Below are positions 1 through 9,563 of a stretch of 64,000 bases of DNA, one piece after another. The notes beneath the pieces were generated by a model. The model saw only the letters and a list, made by a program, of their open reading frames with translations, was not told the origin of the DNA and did no database searches. The DNA is from Tsukamurella pulmonis (GTDB taxonomy: Bacteria > Actinomycetota > Actinomycetes > Mycobacteriales > Mycobacteriaceae): positions 62,001 through 126,000 of the forward strand of contig NZ_FNLF01000002.1 in the NCBI RefSeq assembly GCF_900103175.1, given 5' to 3'. Position numbers and translations under genes: made by a program. How positions within the stretch are numbered: the stretch's first letter is position 1; the number at the start of each line of letters is the position of its first letter.

Positions 1-774
1 TTCCTCGAGGGGGTCGGTCCGGAGCGGGAGTCCCGGAGTCCAGTGTTTCCTGTTCGCTCCGGCCCTCGTAAGCGTCCGCCGCTACTTGAGCCGAAGGCGA
101 TCGATCTGATACTCGATACCTGCGCCTCACCAACAGACACAGGCGGTTGGACTGGAGGCCTTGCAGGCCTGCGAGACCGACTACTATTCGCGGTGCTCGC
201 TGATACCGGAATGCGTCTCGGCGAAGTGCTGTCACTGCGGCACCAGGACTTCCACATCGGGTCCGGTGGAACCCCGTGGGTGGAGGTGGTGGGACGACAG
301 GACCACCCCCACGGCGTGCGAGGGAAGACGTACCGCGCCCGGCAGATTTTCGTCACCGACGAGCTCGAGGCCCTGTACTCACAGTATGTGTGGGCGCTGA
401 TCGACGATGGCGCTGACCTTGAGGTACCCAGCCTGGCTGAGCATTTCGTTTTCGTGAACCTCGGTGCAGGAGAGCGCTACCGGCCCCTTCGACCGGAGAC
501 CGTGTACAGCAGAATCCGGGCGATCAGCACGAAGGCCGGGCGGGATCTGCCGCCGAGTTGGACTCCGCATTGGTTCCGGCATACACATGCGACGACCCTG
601 CTCCTCGGTGGAGTCGATGTGCATGTCGTGAGCCGCCGGCTCGGTCACGCCCACGTGACTACAACGATCGACACCTATGGCTGGGTCACGGACGAAGCCG
701 AGATGAGGGCCGCGGCGCAGTGGCGCTCAGCAGCCGTTGGCTGGAAGGAGCGCGTCGATGGCGACCGAGAGTAA
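1..774 (+). CDS. tnpA: Tyrosine recombinase, TnpA type (5' end outside window)
   Basis: The frame is open from base 1, so this is the C-terminal part of a longer protein; a GTG at 43 is probably internal. It is the catalytic domain of a phage-type (tyrosine) integrase. The visible active-site elements are the first Arg in TGMRLGEVLSL, the HxxR box in HWFRHTHATTLL, a second His in RRLGHAHVTTT, and the nucleophile Tyr in IDTYGW. It is followed by tnpB and tnpC with start/stop overlaps, the gene order of Tn554-type transposons, where TnpA and TnpB together catalyse insertion. Missing N-terminal residues would lie to the left of the window. Confidence 0.9.
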   Translation, partial: FLEGVGPERESRSPVFPVRSGPRKRPPLLEPKAIDLILDTCASPTDTGGWTGGLAGLRDRLLFAVLADTGMRLGEVLSLRHQDFHIGSGGTPWVEVVGRQDHPHGVRGKTYRARQIFVTDELEALYSQYVWALIDDGADLEVPSLAEHFVFVNLGAGERYRPLRPETVYSRIRAISTKAGRDLPPSWTPHWFRHTHATTLLLGGVDVHVVSRRLGHAHVTTTIDTYGWVTDEAEMRAAAQWRSAAVGWKERVDGDRE

Positions 775-3025
775 CGACCGCCGGCTCGTCGCCGCGGACG
801 CCGCGGATGAGCCGTGGCGGCGGCAGTGGGATGAAGTTCCCCAGGGGTGGCGGATACCTGCGTATCGGATCTCGGAAGAGCCCTACAGCGACCTGTTCAC
901 TCAGAATGACTACTTCCTCTCCCGCTCTGGCGAGGACCCGGTCCACGACTTCGCGCCGGCCGAATGCCCACAGCGGTTCGCAGACGAGCTCGCATGGTGG
1001 GTCTGGGTCAGCTGGACCGAGGGCAGCCGACGGCTCGACCCATCGTCGCTACGCATGGTGTCCGAGGCTATCGCCAAGACCTACGCTTTCGGAACGGCCC
1101 GAGGCAGTCGGTGTTCGAGCATCGTTGATCTCGATCCGGCCGAAGTCAACCGGCAGGCGTTCGCCGCGTTCGAGAGACGAAATCAACGCCTGCCCAGCAG
1201 GACCCGGCGCCAGCACATCGAACGGATCGTCGGCCAACTCCACCTGTACCTCAGTGTCCGGTGCCGAGACCTACCGTGGTGGGCGCACAACACCTGGGAC
1301 TTGCGAGCAGATCCGCGGATCCCCCGCCGCGAGCACGAGCCCGTACGCGACGTCTTCCAGCTCGATCGCATCGAACCTGCCTGGCTGCGCGAAGGAATGC
1401 GGTTCCACCTACGAATCGCGCTCAGTACCGAAATGCTGCGCTGGTCAACGGCGGCCGAGCGAAGCAACTCCACCGCCCGTCACCTGGGGCCGTTCCTGTC
1501 CAGGCGAGAGATAACCGGCCCGCCGATCACTACTGATCCCGCTCACCTGCGTGGGGTGTTCGCTGACTTCAGCGCCGAGCTTCGCGGCCCCGAAGCATCA
1601 GCGAAAGGCGGCAGGCTCTCCGCATCCGCGATCGAGCAGATCGAATCCCAGACGCAATCGTTCTACACGTTCATGTTCGACCATGCAGCCGAAGCGGTTG
1701 CCGCGACCGGCGATACGAGGTGGGGTGAGCTGACGGCGGCACACACCCGCCTCTGGGGTCCGGCGTACCGCACCCGTCCAGGATCACGGACCCGGGAGCT
1801 GACTTGGTACGCCACCTCCGATCTTCAGCGGATGCTGGCGTACCTCGATGTGCTCGCAGCTCCCCGCGACACCATGGTCGACATCACCCATCCCGACGGC
1901 AGCCACTCCTACGTCCACGGCCTCGACGACCCTCAGGCTGCCCGAGCTTGGCTGCTGCAGGCCATGACGGGGCGCCGCGCATCCGAAATCCTGATGCTGG
2001 ACTACGACCCCCTCGAAGCTATTCCTGGTGTCGAAAGGGCTGCGTCCATCGAGCCGCCGGGCGAAGAGACGTTCGTCGCGAAGCTCCGATACCAGCAGAC
2101 CAAGGTCGACGGTGTCGTGCCGACGATCCTGGTCGAGCAAGCAGTCGTGAATGTCATCCGGGAGCAGCAGGAGTGGCTCGCCGACACCTACCCCGGAATC
2201 GAGTCGAGATACCTGTTCATCGGTGTGAAGCACCAGTACCGCGGCCGCGAGCCCCGGCCTCAAGCCTCCTACCGACTGTCCCTAGGCAAGCTCGACAAGT
2301 TGCACGGCCTCACCGATGCTGCTGGTCACCCACTGCGGTTCACCCAGACCCACCGTCTGCGGCATACCCGAGCGACAGAGCTGCTGAACGACGGCGTGCC
2401 GCTGCACGTCGTCCAGCGTTACCTCGGGCATCGGAGCCCGGCGATGACCGCCCGTTACGCAGCGACCCTCGCCGCAACCGCCGAGGCAGAATTCCTCAAG
2501 CACAAGAAGATCGGCGCCGAGGGGCGCGACATCACGATCAGCCCGATCGACATCTACACGATGACCAAGCTCGCCTCACGCACAGACCGGATCCTGCCGA
2601 ACGGCGTCTGCATGCTGCCGCCATTGAAAACCTGCGACAAGGGCAACGCGTGCCTGTCCTGCGGGCACTTTGCTACCGACCTCACCCACCTCGACGAACT
2701 CCGCGACCAACACCGCCGCACTGAGGCGTTGCTCGCGGCACGCCAGGAACAGGTACTGGCACGCACCGGGCGCGAGCTGACCGACGACAACGTATGGGCA
2801 CGCGAACGGATACGCGAGCTCAGCTCTCTACAGGCCGTCATTGAGCGCCTCGATGCAGAAGCTGCCGAAAGCGCAGCAACGACCCCCGTGGTGATCGCAG
2901 GCGCCGGCACCCGCGATCGGCTGCCGTTATTGGTTGTCGCGACCCGAGGGAGCCACGAGGTCGTTCTCGACAAAGCCCCACCGACCGTCCGTGACCCTCA
3001 GGCGCGCGGGAGCAAGCGATCATGA
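758..3025 (+). CDS. tnpB: Tyrosine recombinase, TnpB type
   Basis: A 755-aa second recombinase of a Tn554-type trio. The ATG at 758 is chosen because GGAAGGAG sits 7 bp upstream; it overlaps the tnpA end. The N-terminal half is the long DNA-binding part typical of TnpB. The catalytic domain shows TGRRASEILML, HRLRHTRATELL and RYLGHRSPAMTARY. Beyond the catalytic Tyr comes a Cys-rich tail (CMLPPLKTCDKG then CLSCGHFAT), which resembles the tail of the second TnpB at 51.8 kb and probably binds zinc. It presumably acts with TnpA on the element ends. The frame is intact. Confidence 0.9.
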   Translation: MATESNDRRLVAADAADEPWRRQWDEVPQGWRIPAYRISEEPYSDLFTQNDYFLSRSGEDPVHDFAPAECPQRFADELAWWVWVSWTEGSRRLDPSSLRMVSEAIAKTYAFGTARGSRCSSIVDLDPAEVNRQAFAAFERRNQRLPSRTRRQHIERIVGQLHLYLSVRCRDLPWWAHNTWDLRADPRIPRREHEPVRDVFQLDRIEPAWLREGMRFHLRIALSTEMLRWSTAAERSNSTARHLGPFLSRREITGPPITTDPAHLRGVFADFSAELRGPEASAKGGRLSASAIEQIESQTQSFYTFMFDHAAEAVAATGDTRWGELTAAHTRLWGPAYRTRPGSRTRELTWYATSDLQRMLAYLDVLAAPRDTMVDITHPDGSHSYVHGLDDPQAARAWLLQAMTGRRASEILMLDYDPLEAIPGVERAASIEPPGEETFVAKLRYQQTKVDGVVPTILVEQAVVNVIREQQEWLADTYPGIESRYLFIGVKHQYRGREPRPQASYRLSLGKLDKLHGLTDAAGHPLRFTQTHRLRHTRATELLNDGVPLHVVQRYLGHRSPAMTARYAATLAATAEAEFLKHKKIGAEGRDITISPIDIYTMTKLASRTDRILPNGVCMLPPLKTCDKGNACLSCGHFATDLTHLDELRDQHRRTEALLAARQEQVLARTGRELTDDNVWARERIRELSSLQAVIERLDAEAAESAATTPVVIAGAGTRDRLPLLVVATRGSHEVVLDKAPPTVRDPQARGSKRS

Positions 3026-3453
3026 CCAACGTGGATGCGGACGACGCCGCTGACGCCGAAGGACGTGGATCCGCGGCCTACGAAGGCCTGCTCGCGTACG
3101 CCAGCGACACCTACGAGGCGACCGCCCGCCGCATAGACCAGGCTCGCCTGCGTCTCAAACGCGCGCGTAAGCCGGTCAATATCAGCACGGTCGCCGAAGC
3201 TGCTGGCCTCTCGCGCGCCACCATCTACCGGCACCCTGAGCAAGCAGCAAAGATCCGCGCTCAGCGCAGCCTTGGCACCGCCTCTCCCGCCGAGGTCGCG
3301 CCGCCCGCTACTGCGGACAACAGCATCATCGCGGGCCTCCGCAACCAGCTCCGGATGAGAGAGGAGGAGATCGCGCAACTCCGTCGTACCGTCCGTGAAC
3401 GTAACGACGCACTCGCGATCGCCCATGCCGAGATCGAGCGCCTCACACCGTGA
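3022..3453 (+). CDS. tnpC: TnpC-type accessory transposition protein (DUF6262-like)
   Basis: A 143-aa protein whose ATG overlaps the tnpB stop (ATGA). A helix-turn-helix around residues 50-75 (VNISTVAEAAGLSRATIY) is followed by a C-terminal coiled coil rich in Glu, Arg and Leu. The same layout occurs in the two other trios of this window, with different sequence. TnpC proteins are known to assist Tn554 transposition and orientation; that role is assigned here by gene order and architecture only. Confidence 0.8.
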   Translation: MTNVDADDAADAEGRGSAAYEGLLAYASDTYEATARRIDQARLRLKRARKPVNISTVAEAAGLSRATIYRHPEQAAKIRAQRSLGTASPAEVAPPATADNSIIAGLRNQLRMREEEIAQLRRTVRERNDALAIAHAEIERLTP

Positions 3454-3484
3454 TTCGACTGCACCTTCGCGCTGGATGCATGCA

Positions 3485-3703
3485 TCAACGAAGCTGGGAC
3501 TCCCAGTACGACCAGCATTCCCCCACGGGCAGGTGCTCACCTCGAAGGCGACGGTGCGCCGCCCGCTGCTGAGCGAACCACGCCTCGACCCAGGGTGGAA
3601 GTACTGCCACCACTTCATCTCCATCGCCGCCAAGGACATCGTCCTGGTCACCCGTTGAACTCCCCATACCTGTTAGACGCATCAGAGCCACACTCGGTTC
3701 CAT
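3485..3703 (-). CDS. Small conserved protein with PPWxEAWFAQ motif
   Basis: A 72-aa protein of unknown function, convergent with tnpC. It is supported as a real gene because a clear homologue lies beside the second Tn554-type trio at 55351-55593. Both share a block of the form VLPPWxEAWFAQ, then R-x-x-HR, GE-H-x-x-G, and a Trp-rich end WxxWExQL. No signal peptide or membrane segment is visible. Its repeated association with TnpABC modules suggests a cargo or accessory gene of these elements. Confidence 0.6.
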   Translation of the reverse strand: MEPSVALMRLTGMGSSTGDQDDVLGGDGDEVVAVLPPWVEAWFAQQRAAHRRLRGEHLPVGECWSYWESQLR

Positions 3704-3784
3704 CGACAGGCCCGCGGCACCACCGAGTCCAGTTTGGCGACTGAGTTGATCAAGGTTGCGAAGTGTTGTGGTAGGCTTCCGGTC

Positions 3785-5842
3785 ATGAGTGAATCCTCAG
3801 ATGAGTACCTCACCATCGCCCAAGCAGCTACCTACGTAGGCGTCTCTCCGGCGACCCTTCGTCGATGGGACACAGCGGGCAAGCTGACCCCGATCCGTCG
3901 ACCTGGAAGCGCGTATCGGTACTACCTGACCTCGGACTTGGAGGCCTTCCGCTTGGAGTACAACACGGCCGATGTGGCTACCGACGCCGTCGCTGACTTC
4001 TTCGGCGACGCTGATGCATTCATCGACGGCAACCCTCAACTTCGCGAGCCGCAGAAGGAGGCGTACGCGGCTGTCGTCGCCCACTTCGAGAACCACACGA
4101 CCCCTGCGATCGTGCAGCTACCGGTGGGCTGCGGCAAGACAGGTGTGGCGGCGATCCTGCCCTTCGGGCTATCGCGCAGGCGCACCCTCATCGTCGCACC
4201 GAACACCACGATCCGCGCGGGACTCTATGCGGAGGTGAACATTTCGAACGCCGGCTGCTTCTGGAAGAAGGCCAGCATCCTGGATTCGTTCACCTCAGGG
4301 CCGTTCACCGCGTTGGTTGACGGCCCCAAGGCCAACATGGATGACTGCGTCAACAGTCACATCGTGGTCGCCAACATTCAGCAGCTCGCCGGCAGTGCCG
4401 ACCGCTGGTTGTCTCAGTTCCCTCCCGACTTCTTCGACCTGGTGATCATCGACGAGGGTCACCATGTCGCCGCTGAAAGCTGGCAGAGGGTCGTGCGTGC
4501 GTTTCCGCAGGCATTCTTCGTGAGCCTGACCGCGACTCCGTTCCGGTCAGACAATCAGGACCTTCTCGGGGACATCGTCTACCGGTACTCCTTCGCTCGC
4601 GCGATGGTCAACGGCTACATCAAGCACATCGTGTCGGCCTCTGCACACCCCGCGGAGATCACCTTCACCGACCGCGACGGCACGAACACCTACACGCTCG
4701 AGCAGGTTCTCGACTTGAACGACGAAGCGTGGTTTCGCCGCGGCGTGGCCCTGTCCGACGAGTGCAACCGGCACATCGCAGAGAAGGCCCTTGAGAAGTG
4801 GCAAGCGCTGCGGGCCGCGACCGGCTTCCCGCATCAGATCGCGGCCTCTGCCATGACGATCGACCACGCGAACCAGGTCCGGGGGATCTTCGAGGAGATG
4901 GGGCTGCAGGCTGAGACCATCCACAGCAAGATGCCTGAGGAGCGCAAGGCGGCGGTCCTCGCCAAGCTGCGCAACAACCAGATCGACGTCATCGTTCAGG
5001 TCGCGATGCTCGGCGAGGGCTTCGATCACCCACCGCTGAGTGTCGCCGCCATCTTCCGCCCGTATCGATCGCTGGCACCGTATGTGCAGTTCGTCGGCCG
5101 CGTCATGCGAACTGTCGAACTCAATGACCCTGATAGCCCTAACAACCAGGGCTTCGTCGTCTCGCACGTCGGACTGAACAACGAGGAGCAGTGGGAAGAC
5201 TTCCGCGACCTCGACAACGAGGACAAGAAGATCATCGCGGATTGGACCCGTGGCCGCGGCGGCGCGAGCTCAGGAGGCCGCGGTGAAGCCGACGACGATC
5301 AGACAGCGCTACGGTTCGATGCACCCGTTGCGGACGACGAGAAGCTCGATTACTTCATCAGCCAGCCCTTCATCGACTCAAGCGACGAGCGCGACATCGA
5401 GGCGTTGCTCGACAAGAAGGGGCCCGGCGGTGTGACCTACCGCGAGCTCGGAGTCCCTGCTGAGGTGCTCCGCGCCACCCTCGCCAACCACCAGACGCGG
5501 CAGGAGTCGCCGGCTGAGGCGGTGCCCGTCCAGCCGCAGGTACATCGAAAGACATTGCGGAGCCGGCTCGACAGCCGCTCCAAGTCCATCCACCAGCGCG
5601 TACTGAACGACCTCGGACTCGCCCGGGCGGGATTCGACCTTAGCCGCGCGATGAAGCATGCCCGCGGGAACAACTCTGACGCCCTGTACGGGCTTCTGAA
5701 CAGCGAGATCAACGCCTTCGTTGGGGAGAATAAGAGCACCCGCGATCAGTGGACACTCGATCAGCTTCAGATCGCCTACGACTCACTGGACGAAATCGGC
5801 GACCAGGTCGCAGAGTCCATCCGACTCGCTCTCGAAGGGTGA
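3785..5842 (+). CDS. MerR-like HTH domain fused to SF2 DEAD/DEAH helicase
   Basis: A 685-aa protein. Residues 7-56 form a MerR/excisionase-type helix-turn-helix (YLTIAQAATYVGVSPATLRR) ending in a RxxGSAYRYY wing. The helicase core follows: Walker A LPVGCGKTG near 112-120, DEGH box at 223-226, SLTATPFR near 248-254, and motif VI QFVGRVMRT in the second RecA lobe. The ATG at 3785 gives a start just before the HTH; an upstream ATG at 3734 is less likely. DNA translocation or unwinding is expected, targeted by the HTH. It lies with a small Cys protein and a restriction-modification pair, so a defence role is plausible but unproven. Confidence 0.85.
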   Translation: MSESSDEYLTIAQAATYVGVSPATLRRWDTAGKLTPIRRPGSAYRYYLTSDLEAFRLEYNTADVATDAVADFFGDADAFIDGNPQLREPQKEAYAAVVAHFENHTTPAIVQLPVGCGKTGVAAILPFGLSRRRTLIVAPNTTIRAGLYAEVNISNAGCFWKKASILDSFTSGPFTALVDGPKANMDDCVNSHIVVANIQQLAGSADRWLSQFPPDFFDLVIIDEGHHVAAESWQRVVRAFPQAFFVSLTATPFRSDNQDLLGDIVYRYSFARAMVNGYIKHIVSASAHPAEITFTDRDGTNTYTLEQVLDLNDEAWFRRGVALSDECNRHIAEKALEKWQALRAATGFPHQIAASAMTIDHANQVRGIFEEMGLQAETIHSKMPEERKAAVLAKLRNNQIDVIVQVAMLGEGFDHPPLSVAAIFRPYRSLAPYVQFVGRVMRTVELNDPDSPNNQGFVVSHVGLNNEEQWEDFRDLDNEDKKIIADWTRGRGGASSGGRGEADDDQTALRFDAPVADDEKLDYFISQPFIDSSDERDIEALLDKKGPGGVTYRELGVPAEVLRATLANHQTRQESPAEAVPVQPQVHRKTLRSRLDSRSKSIHQRVLNDLGLARAGFDLSRAMKHARGNNSDALYGLLNSEINAFVGENKSTRDQWTLDQLQIAYDSLDEIGDQVAESIRLALEG

Positions 5843-5846
5843 ATCA

Positions 5847-6107
5847 ATGGCTTCGGTGAAGAACATACTGAAACACGTCGAGGTCGTCCCTGCAGGGAAA
5901 CTCCGAAAATGTAGCCGCAACCCGAAGCTGCACCTGATCTCGAAGGGCGAACCTTGCCTGCAGATTTCGGACGGTCCCCAACGTCGAAGTACGTACTGTG
6001 CGCGGTGTGCCGCTGAAATCCTGTCGAATGCTGACCGCTTCCTGGCGGACCTGCATTCCAAGATCGACATTCCGTCACCGACCCCCCCTGCTGATGCATC
6101 GGTGTAG
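5847..6107 (+). CDS. Small Cys-containing protein after the helicase
   Basis: An 86-aa protein starting 5 bp after the helicase stop, with GAAGGG as a candidate ribosome site. Four cysteines (KLRKCSRN, GEPCLQI and the pair YCARCA) suggest a zinc-binding fold with the pattern H-x-I-x-K-G-E-x-C followed by YCxxC. No known function is recognised. Tight coupling suggests that it works with the helicase. Confidence 0.65.
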   Translation: MASVKNILKHVEVVPAGKLRKCSRNPKLHLISKGEPCLQISDGPQRRSTYCARCAAEILSNADRFLADLHSKIDIPSPTPPADASV

Positions 6108-6129
6108 AGAACGGAGAAAACCTGTTATT

Positions 6130-7239
6130 CTATCTCGTTACAAGATCAGGAAACGGCGATACCGAAAGCATTTCGTCGAGGTTGGATAGCGAGAACACTC
6201 GTCCGTCGGTATCGCGGATGACCGGGCCGAGGGTGTCGTTCACACGAGTCCACGCCATCCCGCCCAGAACTCCTATTAGAGGAATTCCGCCCAATCTTGT
6301 GCATTCATCTCGTAGGTTCTTGAAACGCGGGGCCTTGTCGCGAGCAGTGCCTCCGTCGTTGATGGTTTTACACTCAAGCATCGCTCGAACCACTTCCGTC
6401 CCGCCTTGCTTCTTGAACACAACGAAGTCAGGTGCGGGAGCAACGTGGATCTCGAACCGTTCCGCGATCTCACCTTGGTTGGTCGAGCCGGTCCTGATGA
6501 AATCGACGCCGTGTGCATTGAACAGGTCCTCCACGGCGTCTTCGATCATGTCCCCGCGACGAGTCGAGGTGGCATCGAGCACTTGGCGAAACGCGCCACC
6601 ATAGTGCCGCTGGTGCAGGAACGTCGCGAACGGCACTCCGCGCTGAGCGAACTGCTGAACCGTGGCCCAGCCTTGCGCTGTGTCCGGCTTGTCCTGCTTG
6701 CTCCGCACACCGGCGGGAGGTGCTCCGAACAGCGCCCCGTTGAGCACCTGGACCAGGGTCTTCGCGGCAACCTGGGCTTGCGCCGCGTTGGTCGTGCTCC
6801 CCTTGCGCTCCATCGAGTCGACCTTCGCCGCCGATAGCGGCGCCAGCCCTAAGGGACCTGCGACCAGGGTCGTTGAATGCGCGAACTCGGTCTTGGTGAA
6901 CCCCATGATCGTTCGGAGAGGCAGCAAAGTGCGCGGATCGGCCTGGATGATCCTCGCGAGATCGGCTTCTGTGACAGCAGTGAATCCATTGGTCGCGGCG
7001 ATCGCCGCGTCGTAGGTCTGCTGAAAGTAGGGCAGGTCGTAGAAGTCGTCGCCGTGGATGTACGCGAAGTCGGGGGCCAAGTTCGGCACGTACAAGACCC
7101 GCGCGACTGTCGCGTAGATCTCGGCATGCTCGGCGATTCCATGCTTTTGCGGCACCAGTCGAATCCGCTTGATTCGCTCCTCCCACGTTGCCGCCAAGGC
7201 GATTTCAGCGACCGTGGCTTTCACTGCGTCGTCGCTCAT
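6130..7239 (-). CDS. Type II restriction endonuclease, PD-(D/E)xK type
   Basis: A 369-aa protein translated with the methyltransferase next to it (ATGA overlap at 7236-7239). A PD-(D/E)xK nuclease core is visible: PDFVVF with Asp271, then MLECKTIND with Glu289 and Lys291, and an upstream helix carrying Glu233 (RGDMIEDAVEDLF). This is the expected partner of a neighbouring stand-alone DNA methyltransferase. The recognition site cannot be read from sequence. It converges on the helicase operon. Confidence 0.8.
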   Translation of the reverse strand: MSDDAVKATVAEIALAATWEERIKRIRLVPQKHGIAEHAEIYATVARVLYVPNLAPDFAYIHGDDFYDLPYFQQTYDAAIAATNGFTAVTEADLARIIQADPRTLLPLRTIMGFTKTEFAHSTTLVAGPLGLAPLSAAKVDSMERKGSTTNAAQAQVAAKTLVQVLNGALFGAPPAGVRSKQDKPDTAQGWATVQQFAQRGVPFATFLHQRHYGGAFRQVLDATSTRRGDMIEDAVEDLFNAHGVDFIRTGSTNQGEIAERFEIHVAPAPDFVVFKKQGGTEVVRAMLECKTINDGGTARDKAPRFKNLRDECTRLGGIPLIGVLGGMAWTRVNDTLGPVIRDTDGRVFSLSNLDEMLSVSPFPDLVTR

Positions 7240-8135
7240 CCGAAGGCTGCGATCGACCCCGGGAGGTCGTCCGCCTCGTCGTCACGGATCCGGCGGCGCG
7301 CTTCAGTGACGAAGTCTTCGTGGAGCTCAAAACCGCCGGCGCGGCGTCCGTGACGCCGGGCAACAACGACTGTGGTTCCACTGCCGGCGAACGGATCAAC
7401 CACGACGCCACCATCCGGGGAAGCCGCCTTGACGAAGAACTCAGCAAGGCCTTCCGGCATGGCTGCCGTGTGAGCTACTCCCTTGTGCTGGTTGTACGTC
7501 TGCGGGACGGACACAACATTGCCGGGATCTGCACCGCCAAGGAGATAAGTCTTCGTGCGGTCGCGACCGAAGCCAGCCTCTGTCGATCGGCGTCCTAACT
7601 TGTCCTGCTTCCGTCTCTCGATTTCAGCCTTACTAGCCTTGTATGGTACCCGGATGCTGTCCAGGTCGAAGAATGGTTTGTCGCCCCGTGCGAAGTGATA
7701 CACGTACTCGAACGAATCTTTTGTCCGCGGCCCAAATCGTCCGGGAACCGCGTTCGGCTTTGCCCAGATATACGTCTCGATCCAGCGCCAACCCATCTCC
7801 TGCATCGCAAGGACCAGCTGATACACGTAGGGGTGCCGCTGGCCTCGCAGCTCGCCCCGGTTCGCGACCCGATTCTTGATGTTGACAATGAGACTGCCTG
7901 AGTCGGCGGTCGCCTCAAACATCGCCTCAGCAAACGGCATGAACCACTCGACGTAATTGTCCGGATGGATTCTGCTGTAGGCACGTGCGTCCGCGTAGGG
8001 CGGCGATGTAAAGAAGAGGTCAACGCTGCTCTTGGGAAGCTTCGGGAGGTAGTCGAGCGCGTCCCCGTGCATTACACCTTGCTCAAACAAGGTGTCGAGG
8101 CTGAACTTCGGGGGTCCGATACGACGCGGCGGCAT
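7236..8135 (-). CDS. DNA methyltransferase (SPPY-type, beta class)
   Basis: A 299-aa S-adenosylmethionine-dependent DNA methyltransferase. Catalytic motif IV is FFTSPPY near residues 41-47 and the SAM-binding motif FAGSGTT lies near the C-terminus (about residue 257), the order of the beta class. The Ser-Pro-Pro-Tyr form is usual for N4-cytosine methylation, although adenine methylation is possible. The start is taken at ATG 8135; a TTG at 8165 would add ten residues. It protects host DNA from the endonuclease encoded immediately downstream. Confidence 0.85.
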   Translation of the reverse strand: MPPRRIGPPKFSLDTLFEQGVMHGDALDYLPKLPKSSVDLFFTSPPYADARAYSRIHPDNYVEWFMPFAEAMFEATADSGSLIVNIKNRVANRGELRGQRHPYVYQLVLAMQEMGWRWIETYIWAKPNAVPGRFGPRTKDSFEYVYHFARGDKPFFDLDSIRVPYKASKAEIERRKQDKLGRRSTEAGFGRDRTKTYLLGGADPGNVVSVPQTYNQHKGVAHTAAMPEGLAEFFVKAASPDGGVVVDPFAGSGTTVVVARRHGRRAGGFELHEDFVTEARRRIRDDEADDLPGSIAAFG

Positions 8136-8225
8136 GCGCTCAGCGTAGTCGGAGCCACCCCCCAACTACGTGATCGACCTGACCCGAACTCGAGGGGTCG
8201 ATACCCTCCGTCATTCGCGACAGTA

Positions 8226-9563
8226 CTACAGATAAATATGTCTTGAATGGCCGGGCGGCATGCACACCTGGACGATCGCAGCAGTCGGATACACCACGAA
8301 ACCAGCTACAGATAAGCGCTCCGCATCGAGTTCGCGTTGGTCGAGATCGTTGAGCAGCTGTGCGCGCTCGTCTGTGGTCAAACCGATCCAGGTCTGCCAC
8401 TCGACCAGCTCAAGGTCCTCTTCCACTCGACATTCGTTGAGTCGGTCAAGGAGGTAACGCAGTTCCCGCTCCATGGCCATCACTTTTCCTGTGGCGGCGG
8501 CGCGGGCCGTGTTCCGGAGCAGCAGTTCAGGATTGGACGGAACCGTCATCACCAGGTTGTGCAGATCAGTCGACGACCTGATGTTGCGCTGGCCTGCGAG
8601 CGCCAGCAATCTGGCGATATCGTCGTCTCCACGGAATCTGACCGCGAAGCTGCGCATGAGGTCTGCGGTATCACGCATTGCCATCGAGAGCGGTCCGAGA
8701 GGCTCCTTCAGGAGGCGGCGGAGGACGGGTTGGGGCGTGCGCACGAGAAGCGCGCGGAGGGACTTCACTTGGGTCGACGAAAGTCCTTGCGGGCTCGGGT
8801 GATCATCGGGGACGCGACGGAGCGCATCGACGATCCAGTCCGGTGGAACGAGGCCGCGGAAAACGGCGTACCAGCTCAGGGTGTAGGGGTCCAGCCGGGC
8901 AACTTCGCGAGCCATCGGCCGACGGTAGTTCCGCGCTCCGTACAGCTTTCGGGCGACCTGTGCGGCGTCGATCGAGTCGAGCCAGGGATCTTGAATGTGG
9001 GCTGAGGCGGTGGCGATTGTGCTCAGCGTAGTGGCAAACCCACTGCTGTCGTTTGACGCCAGTAGCGGAAACCGTTCCGTGATGATCGGCGCGGGGCCGA
9101 TGGTGTTCTCCAGTCGACGACGAACAGAGGTGACCTGGCCACCCGTCGCGAGGTAGTCGCGGCCCGCGCCGAGGGAGCCCCGAACCACCTGCACGGCATC
9201 GGCGGTGTCGGTGGCGAATAGTCGTAGCGAAGTGCTGGTACGTGAATATCCGCCTGTGGTGGTGGTTTCGACGACCATGCCCGCCGCGGTGCGGGTGATC
9301 GTGCGTTGGTGGAGGGTCCTCCAGAAGACACATTCGCGGCCGCTGGCCCGGCGCAGATGGATCTTCTCCGATACCTTGCGTGCTACAGCCTTGCGGCCGT
9401 GGCGATCGACGAGCAGAACCACCCGTGCGCTGCGGCCCACGGTGGTGGGATCCATCACGCGGGTGGGGTCGGCGAGTGCGTCGCGTGCGTACTCGTCGAG
9501 TTCGTGCGTCTCGACGACGTCATGCCAGGTTTCGATGATCCTGGTGCCTTCAGTGGAGGTCAT
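8226..9563 (-). CDS. Unknown 445-aa protein, last gene of the primase operon
   Basis: The start ATG at 9563 overlaps the stop of the MarR gene. The N-terminal 100 residues include a block (DRHGRKAVARKVSEKIHLRR) that looks like a small basic beta-rich domain; the remainder is mostly helical, with no motif I recognise and no membrane segment. Coupling to a primase and two small regulators suggests a role in plasmid replication or copy control, which is inference only. Confidence 0.65.
   Translation of the reverse strand: MTSTEGTRIIETWHDVVETHELDEYARDALADPTRVMDPTTVGRSARVVLLVDRHGRKAVARKVSEKIHLRRASGRECVFWRTLHQRTITRTAAGMVVETTTTGGYSRTSTSLRLFATDTADAVQVVRGSLGAGRDYLATGGQVTSVRRRLENTIGPAPIITERFPLLASNDSSGFATTLSTIATASAHIQDPWLDSIDAAQVARKLYGARNYRRPMAREVARLDPYTLSWYAVFRGLVPPDWIVDALRRVPDDHPSPQGLSSTQVKSLRALLVRTPQPVLRRLLKEPLGPLSMAMRDTADLMRSFAVRFRGDDDIARLLALAGQRNIRSSTDLHNLVMTVPSNPELLLRNTARAAATGKVMAMERELRYLLDRLNECRVEEDLELVEWQTWIGLTTDERAQLLNDLDQRELDAERLSVAGFVVYPTAAIVQVCMPPGHSRHIYL

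Noticed and set aside
8216-8310. CTACAGATAA sequences near 8220 and 8296, resembling TTATCTGTAG near 55.27 kb, as possible transposon ends
   Set aside because: One copy lies within codons of the 445-aa gene, spacing and extent are not consistent, and no flanking duplication was seen.
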